Notes under the pieces: generated by a model
Database searches by the model: none
The model's input: only the letters and a program-made list of their open reading frames with translations
Told to the model about the DNA's origin: nothing
Assembly (NCBI GenBank): GCA_013399305.1
Contig: VXAI01000046.1
Span: forward strand, 2,240,631-2,304,630
Direction: 5' to 3'
DNA from: Rostratula benghalensis
Taxonomy: Eukaryota > Chordata > Aves > Charadriiformes > Rostratulidae
Length of the DNA stretch: 64,000 bases
Shown here: piece after piece, positions 32,524-44,347 of the stretch
How positions within the stretch are numbered: position 1 is the stretch's first letter
How the letters are laid out: each line of letters opens with the position of its first letter
Program-made: the position numbers and the translations under genes

Positions 32524-34859
32524 GTGGATTTATTATTTTTTTGTGTATGTTTAGTGAGGTTTAAAAAGTATGTTGACTCCCAATTAAATCAACTTTCTCT
32601 CCAGTAGGGGATTTAAATGTTTGTGGGGCTTCATTGCAAACTACACAGGGAGCTTTTCTGACAGTGATGAAACACCTTCTATAAGACAAGACAAATATCT
32701 TGGAATATAATGTTATAGTTGCCTTCAGAAACTTTGCCTATGGAAAATATCAGAATAATTCATCTTAATTAATAAAAATACCTCTACATTTCAGCAATCA
32801 AGTGCAAGAAAAATAGAGGTCGGTTCCAGAAACCTTTATTCATGAGAGAATCCCACTAAATTCCAAAAGATCACTTGTGTGCACAGCGATGCCCGTGTGA
32901 TTAAAGACTACAGTTTATCTCTTAATGTGTTTTTCAATGCTTTATAATCCTTCTAACTTGAAATCTTTAAATAGTGTTTTTTTCAGAGCCAAATCTGCCA
33001 ATCACTACAGGATTACTAGACACTAAAAGCAAGATCAGAAATTGTGTCTTGTAACACACTTGACTCTTCTAGTATTTTGACTTAGAAAGGTATTCTAGGA
33101 AGTATTACTGAGAAGAATCATCAAATAATCTTCATAGTACAATCTTCAACAGTAACTGGGCAAAAGTATTCATTGCAGTTAATATTTTATATTAAAACCA
33201 GTCACACTGAACTCGTACAATAACCCATTAACATATCCCCTCTTAATGCTGAAGCTTACCATCTTCACATCCATAAGGTAACTTTGTACACCAGTTAGCT
33301 GTATTTGAAATGGACAGGTTGGCAAAAGATTGTTTGGCATATCTGTCCTAGCTCTAGCCAGCTGTGTTTTGATTAACTTCCAGATTATATTTACTGTTAA
33401 TAAATTGTTTTCTGCTAAGTATTTATATGAAGAGTAACCATGTTCCATTCCTCCTAAGTACCTTGCAGCCTGCCAAGGCATGAATACAAAACACAAATAC
33501 TTGTTTCCATGGCTTTCTACACATCATCATGTTACAATGAAGAATCAGATGTACTAATCAATACTGAACAGTCACACTAATTTAGTTACAGAAAAGGGTG
33601 TGACTTGTTTTTTTTCTGATGTTATCATGCCAGCAAACATTTTCGCATATGTGAAGGTACAGTGCTTTAAAAGGTGCCTTTAAAGACTTTAAAAAAACTT
33701 ATGTTTCCTCCATGGGAGTAAGCTGTGTAAGCATAAAAATTTCATACAGATCCCCATCCACATTACAGGGGCATTTTTTTTTTTTTTCTTTTCATTAAAT
33801 CATTATAAAGCAGCAAGAGGTTTTCTCTTTTTTTTAATATTTCCAAGATAGAGATATGCCCAAAATAAGACCTACTTCTAACATCAGAACTGTTTTAATG
33901 CATTTTCTTTAAATCGGCAGAAGAAAATAGGAAAAAAAAGTATTTAAATCTGAAAAATGAGCTTTTAGGAGAACTGCTTATAATAGTGGATGATAGCGTA
34001 CATCTAATTAGGAAAAGGTAAAAAAAAAAAATAAGGAAACATTGACATTAAGGATGTCACACAGAGGTGTAAAACTTTTTCAACTCAATACAACGTACAC
34101 TACTGCAAAACACAGAAACAATTGCATAGGCTTAAAAGCATTGCTAAAAGATAGCCAATTTCCAGGAAGACAAAAATATCAAAGCCATTACTCATCCCTT
34201 CAGACAGAAGTCTTTCCAGACACTGATCAAATATTAAACAGAAGAACAGTCAGAACTGGCCAACAGTAATAGAAAATTCAGAAACCTGTAACTCAATGCT
34301 TTTTAAACCTGACCAGGAGGAGAAAAGGAGTTAAAACACAGTAGTCCCTGACAAACTGTTCAAAAACAGTTTAAATTGTTTCTCCTTCTCTGAAGGAAGG
34401 AACTTAATATATTAAATGAGGGAACTACAAACCTTTAATATGTTAATTTCAAAAGCTGAATCTTTGTTCCTCAGGTTAGGTAGGTATGCAGACACAGGCA
34501 ACCTTACTTAAGTCCTAAGAATCATAATTAGGGTCACTCCTCAGGAAAGCTCTTAATCACACGCTTACAGAAGTCGATAGCTTGAAATACCTGTCTAAGC
34601 ACTTTCTTAAAACAGGCCTTACTAGATGAAAGTTAACATATGATGATCATATGGAAAGTATCTGAGTAGTTTCATGCTTATTTATAGTCCAGACAAACAT
34701 GAACTCTCATTTCTTACTCAGTTTTCACACATAAAGGATTTCATTTAACTATGGGGGTCTGGTAATAGTTAGAATTTTTCAGCTGATGACATTTACACCA
34801 AAAAACTTAGAAACATCATTCACTACATGTGACATCTTAGAAAACCTGGTTTAAAAAAA
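32521..34859. other. Intergenic, no recognised feature
   Basis: AT-rich sequence with several T and A runs (for example near 33775 and 34020). The sequence just left of the reverse transcriptase relic could include unrecognisable remains of the same element, but I see no gag or protease motif. Confidence 0.55.
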
Positions 34860-35420
34860 AAAGTGCTTTACAAGCCCAAAATATTAGAGCACCTTCTTCG
34901 AATGAAAATTAGTTATTGGGAACAAAATTGAAAATCCTCTTGTAGTGAATACAGACTAGTTAATACCATCTAGGATAAAGAAAAGGCTTAACATTTTAGA
35001 GTCTCATAAAAATTATCTTACAGATTTAAAAGGTAAAATCTGTTATGTTTACGCTGATGATATAATCATTTTCTCTTAAGACCTGGATCTGCATTTAGTG
35101 AATATAACTGCTATACTACAAATATTACAGTCTCTGATCTTAACTCTAAATCTTAAAAATGAAATAGCTATAGAATATAGATTACATAATCTGTGTCATG
35201 TTTAATCAAAACCAAATCAGCTTAACACCAGTTAGGTTGGTATTGTTTGCATGTTTCCTGTGCCCTGAAATATGGAGCAAATGCAGCAGTCTTGGTTTTA
35301 CAAATTTATCATCTATATACTCCAGTTGTCTGCCTTTGAAGAGCCTCTTAATAACATTATGTGTCAGGGAGATAAAAAACATCAGATAGACAGATGATCA
35401 TGGAACATTTCTAAAAACTT
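34860..35420 (+). mobile_element. Decayed Ty3/Gypsy-type reverse transcriptase relic
   Basis: In one plus frame, a run leading into the polymerase box YADD (35050-35061, preceded by K-I-C-Y-V, followed by IIIFS) is succeeded by an H-L spacer and a second block about 40 codons on that resembles the LGHV segment of Ty3/Gypsy polymerases (35179-35210). In a shifted frame, a block at 35288-35340 resembles the SFLGF...PL connection region. Upstream, 34900-35040 shows faint traces of the preceding RT boxes. The frame is broken by a TAA at 35077-35079, further stops and at least two shifts, so it encodes nothing functional. No LTRs, gag or integrase were found. Order and spacing support the call; the family is inferred from remembered consensus. 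Confidence 0.6.
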
Positions 35421-36742
35421 TAAAACTGTTCAATTAATAATCTTGTGAATTAGGCCTGCTTATTAAAGGCCTACTTGTTTAAATGCTACCTAAAGGCAAA
35501 TTTATCAGACTTGTGAGAACTTTGTTTTGATATACTGTTATCTATGACTGATCTGATAACATAAGGAATACCGTTCATAAATAAAATCAATCAAGAGATT
35601 TCTGAAAGAAAAGGTGGTCATGCAGTTACGGAATCAAACCATTGTTGTATAAGTTATTTTAATCACTGTTAAATAAAAACCCAAGGAAACAAAGGAATTT
35701 CCTTTAATAAATATACCAGAGTCTATATTTATACAATTAGGTTGGGGTTTCCAAAACTGTTCAGCATTAGCCTGACTTCTATTGAAGTCAATAACTGGCT
35801 CGAGGCAGAGAAAGATGTGAGGAGGTATGGAGTTTGGACCAGTCTGTTAAAAGTTTCCAGAAGGAGATGTCAGCTTAGTGTTACATGCAGGCCAGCTTGA
35901 GCTCTAAGGGTGCAACTACAAACCCCAAATCCTCCAACAGCCTATTTCAAACGCCAGTGGTCCAGACACAGATGCTGAGGTGCAGGCCTGAAGTAAGGAT
36001 ACTGGATGATGGTACATGACAACTGAGTCCACAAAATGTAAAAGTTTGGGTGGGGCACATTTAAAAATATCCTCAACAGTTCAGCGTGTTCTCAATGGAG
36101 ACTTAAAAATATGCCAGCCAGGAGTAGTAGATCCAAAATACCCGTACTATTATCTGTACCCATGTGACGGTCTCTGTTCTGACCCGCAGGCCAAGACCAG
36201 TATGAAGCTTCTATTCAGATTGGGATGCTCACAAGAATTCAAGCTACTGAGGAAGGTAAACATTTGATTTTCTGGATCTGATGGTGGAGTACGTGTTTTT
36301 ATTATGGTTTAGGATAAGACTATCTGCATAGACCTAGATGTTCATCAAGTGCTCTAGATGTCACTAGGTTTATCAGGTAACTCTGCTGAGTAAACCTCCC
36401 GTACTCTGGGATTGTCTTCCTATGAGAAATTTTGGAGAGTTGACTAAAGCTGGATTCATTGTTTGTACTGTATACGTCTCTTCCTATAAGAACTTACTGT
36501 GCCTTTCAGCAGGTAAAAAAATATGATTTGTACTCAGTTCCTGAAGAAATTCAGGATTCCTGAAGAAAGTTCTTCAGGAGTTCTAGTCCTTCTCACTCAG
36601 AAGTACAATTTTGCTATTTTAAGGGGCTGTGTTGGAAGAGAGAGCAGCCTCTAAGTGGAAAGTGGCAGGGAATAAGGACCCTCCCCATCCTCCTATACTC
36701 CTCATTTTATCTGATTAAGATAATGGATGACAAAAGCAGAGT
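35421..36742. other. Intergenic, right of the RT relic
   Basis: RNase H or integrase remnants might be expected here but I could not recognise any. An 83-codon plus frame at 36016-36267 has no known domain. At 36540-36578 a CCTGAAGAA direct repeat pairs with an inverted TTCTTCAGG. Confidence 0.5.
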
Positions 36743-36826
36743 TAAAAAAAAAACAAACACCCAAAACAACAACAAGCCAATAACCAAGAGCCAAATAAAC
36801 CAAACACAAACCACACCACAACCCCA
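36743..36826. repeat. A/C-rich low-complexity block
   Basis: An A run followed by alternating A and C with few other bases, similar in composition to the block at 25.9 kb. Confidence 0.9.
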
Positions 36827-37747
36827 GGACCCCAGGGTGGTGCCAGGAATGGAAACCTTTAGTAAAGCAGCATAGGCCATTCCTCCTCCTTTCTCCCAGG
36901 AGCAGTTAATCAGCTAACAGACTCATGATGTGTTTAAAACATGTTACATAAACAAGAACAAATCCAGCTCCACCTGGAATAACATTTTATTTCCTAACCA
37001 CTTCCCTGCTGGAATCCCTCAAGTAAAGAGACAGGCTGAAGTCCTCCCTGAGCTGGCAATCATGATGCCAAGGAACCAGTGATTCCTGGAATCTATTAAT
37101 AGCTGCCCTTCCATCCCCAGACCAAGGTTAGGTGATAAATTCTGCAGGTTTAGAATGAGAAAGCAGAAATAAAACTGAGCAGTGGATGTAGGAGCTTCCA
37201 AATTTTGTCCATTGTAAGATTTGGAATTAGAAATGAATGGAGACACACCAGTATCGAGACCACTTTTACTGGGGCTGTTTTTAAACTTGTATGACATGAG
37301 ATTGGGAACTACAGTATATGTTTCAGAGAGTAGCTGGAGTCAGACTAAGGTATTCCATCTGTTCAATTTGTATGCTAATACAACAAGAATACCCATTTCA
37401 CTGACATATTAATAGTTATCAGAAGAATCAATTTGTAAATAAAAGGGAGGACATAATAGCAAAAAATCATATACAAACTTAGAATACATTTTTAATTAAA
37501 AATTCATTAGAGAAGAAGTATGTCCTTTCATAGTCTTCTGAATGAATTTTTGCCCCTTTCCCATAAAGGTCAGGACTTCTAATGGGGAAAAAATTGCAAT
37601 ACTGCTATGTGGTACTAGTATGAATGCTTTGGAAAAAATGGCGTATCTCTTTTACCAGTTGAGACAACCATGAGGTAGCATGGGTCAAAGCCTAATGTCT
37701 GTTTACTGTATCTACAAATTAGATCACTGTGCTGATTTTGTCTGAGA

Positions 37748-38105
37748 TAATTTTGGGAGGTAACACAGCCACGATAGCTGATCCCAACTGACCAAAAGGA
37801 TATTCCATACCATATGACATCACGCTCAGCATGTAAAGCTGGGGGAAGAAGCGAGAAATGTCTGGAGTTACGGGGTTTTGTCACGTGAGGTAGCACTGCT
37901 TTCCTGCCTGCTGATGGGAAGCAGTGAGTGAATTCCTTGGTTTGCTTTGCTTGTTCAAGCAGCTTTTTATTTACTTATTAAACTGTCTTTACCTCAACCT
38001 ATTAATTTTCCCACTTTCACCCTTCTGATTCTCCCCCCTACCCCACTGGAGAAGCATGAGCGAGCAGTTGTGTGGTGCTTAGATGTCAGCTGTGGTTAAA
38101 CGACA
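37748..38105 (+). mobile_element. Endogenous retrovirus LTR, 5'-truncated
   Basis: The order of segments (GGGAGG...ACACAGCC, then TGACCAAAAGGATATTCC, ATACCATATGACATCACGCTC, a TATA-like decayed TGTAAAG, TTATTAAACTGTCTTTACC, TGATTCTCCCCC and the terminal TGTGTGGTGCTTAG...GGTTAAAC) matches an LTR family I know as abundant in bird genomes. Its own poly(A) signal ATTAAA is at about 37977. The element reads left to right and ends near 38105. The first part of the LTR is missing or unrecognisable and no internal viral genes adjoin, so it is a partial solo LTR. Confidence 0.85.
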
Positions 38106-41100
38106 ACAATCAGAAATAAAAATTTATCTTTGTACATCCGGTAAAAATATTACCTATCAAGCATGATTAATAAAATAGGAAACTTCATTGTTAAAGATGA
38201 AAGCAATGAATAAACTATTTTCATCTTTCAGTAGTGCTGCATTAGAAAGCTGTATTTTTGCCTAAGACCTAGATGTATTTCCTTTTAATCTTAATTTTAA
38301 AATCTTAGAGGATCCAGAATGTTTTATACATTATTTAGTAGTGGAAGCTTATCACTACAGGTACAGGGACACCTCCCTTTAGGAAGCAAACACACTGACC
38401 ACATACATTTAAAAAACAACTGGATAGCTATGATGGCTTTTAATTTAATGGCTATTTTCAAAGACATGACAAAATAGTAAGAAATAATTTAAGGAGCAGT
38501 ACATGCACCAAAAAATCACAAGCTGCAGATGTTCATGAATACATGAATAGCTTAATATCTATTACAAAACCACAGTCATACTTACCTTAAATGTCTGGTC
38601 TACTGTTTTTTCTCAGCCAAAATTAAGTGAACATGGATCTTTCCAATGGGGGTTTTTCCAACATGCAATAATATCTCTTCTGCTACATATTTTATAATCA
38701 GAGAACAGGATATTTTCACTTCATTTAAATTATGATAAAATAGTGAATACTGGGGAGCAGGAAATAACATCTACTTTAAGCTTAATGGGATGTTCCTTAT
38801 ATCAATTCACCTGATGTATCATAGAGCTAGATTTGATAGTCCATTTAAGGCAGTCTGAAGCTATTAGAATAAAACACTTCTAACTCAACCTATGTGACAT
38901 AAAAGAAAGACAGCAAAGAAAAGGCCACTCTTCATGAAATCCTGTAGCCTGCTTTCATTTTACATAACTATGTCAGTGGAATGATACTTACGCTTGAAGA
39001 CACACTTTGCCACGTACAAGTAACTCATAACATCTTTCTATCCGGACAGAACCACTGTTCTTCAACTGGTATTGATGTCACAGGTATTGTCATCATCTTT
39101 TCATCCTTTTTCAGTTGCAGGAGTTTTGAAAGATCTGAGGTCTTGGTGCTAGGAAATGCGGATAGGTTATTAGCAGAGTTGTTTGAAGCAATATCAAATA
39201 ATTCTGCATTGTGTTTAGAAGGCAAATAATCCAAGATTTTATCTGTGAAGATACTTTTGTGCACACAGAAGTTTTTTTTAATGGAATTTTAAGCCATATT
39301 TCAATGGACCCCACTGGAAATGCTTGGATAAGGACATGATAGAACTCAGAGTGCAATGTCTTCAACACCATGCGCTTGGAGGCTTAAAGGAGGAAGCTTT
39401 CAGGTGTTGGAATGCATAAGAAAAACAGCACTATGTAAGCTGTGGAGCTTGGCTCCATCACAGAAAAAGTGGTTCTTTTGGAAGATAGTAATATTAGGCA
39501 AATTCTGTAACCTTTATGTATGTAGTCTTCCAGTGAAGTCACCAAGACTATAGACCTCATGCTGGGGCTCTCATAGGAGCAATTCAGAATTTAAATCACA
39601 GAAAACCAAACATTTTAACACTTACTTAAACATTATTACCAGTATGTGTGTGCTTATAGTCAGACATCCAGAAAGATTATGAAGAATAAATTCAGCATCA
39701 TGTATAAATTGAATTCACACCCACTTCCTAAATTTCCATCATTCTTAAACATACAAACAGTTCTTGTGCCATGCTCTCACTGGTAATGAACTTCGGCTTA
39801 CCTGGATCTCTGGAGGGTTTTGGGTTTTTTCATCACCAAAGGACTGTTCACTGACTACAATAACTTTAGAAAAACAAAACAAAACACAACAACAGCAAAC
39901 AATGTCAACAAAGCTTAACATTGAAAGCTTGATATACAATCAACTTAGAATTTTTGTCTGCAGTCCTGGATATTACTTGTTGTTTTTCCAGCCTGTCTTT
40001 ATCCAGACAAATTCTCCCTGAATTCAATGAGTATTTGACAATTAAAACACAAAATAAAACTTCAGGATTAAGCCATTGCTCTGATGAATCCTACTGAATT
40101 GAACTAAACCAATTTTGTTACCCTAGATCTGGATTAAAGGCTGCTACACTGTAAGACACCTTACAGCCACATTTTTGCTGAATTAAAAACACATTACATT
40201 ATACATTAAGACCCAAATGAAGTTTTACTTATGGAATAAAATAACCCATATGGTTTTGTCAAATTGTAGTCTAATTGTATTGATGTTACATGAAGTGCAT
40301 GTAGGCTGTATTTCTACATTTTCTTACTCAGTGGAATAGTAATACTAGAGCCTAGGAAGAGCAGAGACTGGCATCATGGGACCTTCTTTTGTAACAACCC
40401 AATATGTATTATTGAAAAAGTTGAGTGGTGCATATTAACTCTCAGATGCTATTGAGAGACTCTGCAAAATATAACTACTTATGTCAATCTACAGTAATGC
40501 AAAGTGTGAACCAATATTTGCAAGTAGATAAAAATTCCTTAGCAGTAAGCTAAGTAGAAAATTAATACTATTATCAGAAAAAATATGGTAAAAAATACTT
40601 AAGTCTACAGTAAGATTTTGAAGTAAAATTTTAATCCATAGTGCTGTAAGGTAGAAAGTCTGTTTTGGTGTGGTCTTGTTTCAGTTCTTTGCTCCTGAGA
40701 CAGAGTTCATACTATAACTCACACATGAAAGAGATGACATTTGGATTTTCTAGTACTTAGCAGAATTGGAATTCTGAGGTCTCCTTACCTTTGAATTTGA
40801 TTTGTATCTTCCTGTGAGCAGGGCGGGTGAATAGAATATAGCTCCAAGTGGTGTTTAGAGGCTAGAATCTTGAATTTGCGAAGGCTCTACACTAAAGACT
40901 GAATGTAATTGGTCACTTCAGGTAGTTGTAAATTTAGAATCAAGGCAGGGAAAAAAATTATCTGCATTTGAGCGATTTGAACAAGACCTAACTGAGAAAA
41001 AACGCCCCATCACTGTTGATGGAATGAATATTCTATCAAAAGCGGAGTCACATTCTGTTCTATTGAGATTAACTTTACCTGCTGAATGTTGTGAAATTTA

Positions 41101-41386
41101 TTTCAGTGGCCTATGACCACCATATATCAGCATCCGACACCTATCTATATAAAACAATAAGCATGAACTTAAGGCTGTCTTAAAGGCTGTCTGAGAGATG
41201 TATATTTACTGACATATAACCTGACTAAAGCCAAACATCATTACCCCTGTGACTGATTGGAGGGCAGCCATAACTTAACAGTTTTATTTCCCTTCTACAG
41301 CTGAGCTCCTTGACCACGCTAGCTGAGCTGACACGGCATTTCAAGTCTTGTTACCAGCTCAATGGTTCTCTTATTAAAAAAAGAAA
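38106..41386. other. Intergenic, no recognised feature
   Basis: AT-rich unique sequence. Open frames of up to about 86 codons on both strands overlap each other and show no domain. Nothing identifiable. Confidence 0.6.
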
Positions 41387-41422
41387 GGGGGGAAACAGCC
41401 GGGGGAAAGGGGGCAGAGGAGG
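41387..41422 (+). repeat. G-run cluster (possible quadruplex)
   Basis: Three G runs of five to six, followed by GAGGAGG, in an otherwise AT-rich region. Strictly there are only three long runs, so a canonical four-run quadruplex is not certain. It lies inside a 162-codon plus frame (41310-41798) that has no recognisable domain. Confidence 0.5.
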
Positions 41423-42699
41423 TGACTGTAGAAGAAAAAGAGAAGGCACTTTTTCATTTAGTCTCTCCATCTTGATCATTGCTGATGGGCTATCAATAAT
41501 TTCAACTTGGTTAAGCAACTGGCTGAAGGTTAAATCAGTTCTGCCTGGGGTTTTTTTGCATGATCATATCCGAACCCAAGAATTTAAATTTGAAGCATAT
41601 TTCTTTTTGGCTGCTCCTTTGGGAAGTTCTAATAGAGTCAAAGATAGGCTAGGTAAGAAGTTATTTTTGTGGAGAAGCACAAGAACAAAACTGAAGTCGA
41701 TGGGACAGAGGCAACCATGGACTGAAATTTCTGAAAGGAAATCTAAATGGATAGGAAAGGCTTTATATAGGTACATGCACCCCCACCAATTTACATGAGG
41801 ACAACAGGAACAGAGGTCATCAGTAATCCTCCAGTCAGAAGGATTTTGCCCAGCTGCTTTAATAGATTGTTAAAATCTAAGAACAGCTATCCACTAATTC
41901 ATGAATGAATCATTAAAAGAAAACAAAGTAAGTCATGCCATTTTGCCTGTGATGCATTCAATTATCTTGCGCACTACTGCTTTCATAGCCAGAGAGTTAT
42001 TTACAGCATGCACAACCACCTATGTTTCTCAGCCAAGGTGTGTACTAATATGCTGTTAATAATGCATTCTGTGGACTCAGCTTTCCTCTTACTTGCATCA
42101 GCTTTATTGTTTATGTAAGTATTTACTTCTTGACAGTATTCCTGGTTTATTTCAGTACAAGAAACTCCAACTCAATATGAATCAAATACTTGTGCTTTCA
42201 CATTTAGCTGTAGTAGAGGGATTTTGGAACAAACACACTCCTCGTTACTGAGACACAAGGAAAAAGCACACTGGAATTTGTCTAATATAATCAGAATAGT
42301 TAGTGACTTAAATAGCAGGTGGTGTCCTGTTAAAGGAGGAAGAGAATTATGGTTATGTTTTGAAGACTCGTATAGCTGCTTTGCTTCACACAGGTTTAAG
42401 TGTATAGTCTACTTCTACACGGCAGTTCATTTTTCATAACCAGATTGTCTGCATTTTCCGTAGTTTACTACTGAAAGGCAGTGAACTACTTTAGAGAGAG
42501 AAGTCAGATTCAGGTCACTGATCTTGAGTGCAAGAGCATGCACATCTATAGTTACCCCACACAGAAAGTCCCTTGACTTGCTTACCTCAGCCTTCACTGT
42601 TTGACATATAGAATTCCTAATATCTACAAATGAAACATCTGAAGTTTGAGAAAAATTGAGGAATAATACAAGCATGCAAGACAGTGGGGAAAAAAAGAA
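41423..42699. other. Intergenic, no recognised feature
   Basis: AT-rich unique sequence with no repeat family, gene or RNA recognised. Confidence 0.6.
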
Positions 42700-42848
42700 T
42701 CAGGAAATTCCTTAGACGTTTTCAAGACAAAGCTGGACAAAGCCCTGAGTAACTCAGTCTAATCTCACAGCTGACCCTGCTCTGATGAGGAGACTGGACT
42801 ACAGACCTCCAGAGAGTCATTCTGGCCTGAGTTATCCTTGACAGTATG
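42700..42848 (+). mobile_element. CR1 LINE 3'-end fragment, sense orientation
   Basis: TTTTCAAGACAAAGCTGGAC, the AAAGCCCTGAGTAA segment and the closing ACCTCCAGAGAGTCATTCTG...CTGAGTTAT are the plus-strand form of the CR1 3' region (ORF2 end into 3'UTR). It is diverged and lacks most of the element. It is the only CR1 copy in the window pointing right. Confidence 0.8.
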
Positions 42849-44090
42849 ACTCCAAATCATTGTTCAGACAGAAACCATAAGCCTGGTAAGGTTTCTAACA
42901 AAAGCCCTGGATGTTAAGACCTGTCCATGCCCTGGAGCACTGCTGCTCAACATTCCAAAGAAATGAACAGTACCTTGCAGAATATACCTTGATGCCCAAA
43001 CCTCATTTTTGTTCTCTATACACTTGATGCTTTGGCTGGATTTTAACAATAATTGATTTCTTAATATAGAAGAAACAATGTATTTCACTGTAGTATGGTG
43101 AACAGCATAATTACAGTGCACAGTGTGTGTGATTACAAAGTGCATACATTTCAGTCCTTTGCATAGTATCCTTGGGCAGGTTGTTCACAGTTTCATACTT
43201 TTAAACACAATCAAAGGTGAAAATGCTTTCACTCCTCTGAACTAACACTTCTAACTACAAATTGCACCATGCATGCAACTATGTTCTTTTCCAGCCTATG
43301 TATGAAGATGTTCTATGCTTTCTCAACAAAGTCCAAAATCACATCATTTCTGCAATTTGATTTTCTTTACGGCAAAAGAATGAAGATGAGATTCAGTCTT
43401 CTCTGTAAGCTTTCTTCAGGGGATCTCAAACCACAGTCTAGATTGTTTACCCCCCTTTTTCCTCTGAAGGGCAGCATCCATCTGTCATACCAGAGGAGCC
43501 TGGAGTTACTTGCTCCTGTAAGACAATCTTTGACCTTTAAGTGATGGACTGGCAGACATATTAACATGATCTCCAGATTGCTACCAGTTAAGGTTTTTCC
43601 CCCACACCCTCTGAGACATACTACATGGCATTTCTCCACAGACACTGCGTTTTCTGTAAAAGCCTTGTTGCCACAACTTCCCATTTGTGCCTTTTCCCTC
43701 TCCCTATTAAAGAAACTAGAAGGATAGAACCTGGCACTGGGGTAGTGAAGACCATCAGAATTCAGATGCAGATTGCTTCCACAACAGTATTTCATAGCAT
43801 AGCTTCCCCCCAGCTTAACATTTTGTAGACTCCTGTTCCCCAATGCAAATCCCACATAACAAAAAAACTCAGGGATTACCAACTGCATATCTTGAGTGTC
43901 TTTCAGCAGTTTCAGGGCAAGAAGACTTCTTGGGCTCTGCGTCTTTCCCTCGCACTTCTGGGAGCTTTAAGAAAGGGAAGGAGGAGGATGCCAGTTGAGT
44001 GAACAGAAGTCCCCAGGTATTTATCTTATTCCTCCTTCTTTCACAAAAAGCATTACCTGGATATGTTCATTCAAATTAATTACAGTGAGT
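42849..44090. other. Intergenic, one long unrecognised frame
   Basis: A 173-codon minus-strand frame at 43367-43888 is the longest of the window, but it has no recognisable domain and overlaps plus frames. Otherwise unique sequence. Confidence 0.5.
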
Positions 44091-44347
44091 TAGAATCACA
44101 GAACAGTTTAGGTTGGAAGGGACCTTTGAAGCCCATCTAGTCCAACCCCCTGTAATGAGCAGGAACATCTTCAACTAGACCAGGTTGCTCAGAGCCCTGT
44201 CCAACCTGATCTGGAATGTTTCCAGGGATGTAGCATCTACCACTTCTCTCTATTCCAGTGCATTACCACCCTCATCACAAGATAAAATTAATCCTTGTAT
44301 CTAGTCTACCCTCTTTTAGTTTAAAACCATTACCCTCTTGTCTTATA
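44091..44347 (-). mobile_element. CR1 LINE 3'-end fragment
   Basis: Starts AGAATCACAGAACAGTTTAG and continues with GGTTGGAAGGGACC and the CATCTAGTCCAACCCCC block, the antisense of the CR1 3'UTR. It then runs into a decayed ORF2 C-terminus (to about 44347). The frame is interrupted. Confidence 0.9.

Noticed and set aside
41310..41798. 162-codon plus-strand open frame
   Set aside because: No recognisable domain. The Lys/Arg/Gly-rich part comes from a purine-rich G-run tract, and there is no splice or promoter context.
43367..43888. 173-codon minus-strand open frame, longest in the window
   Set aside because: Composition looks like translated non-coding DNA, no family recognised, overlapping frames on the plus strand, and no neighbouring exons.
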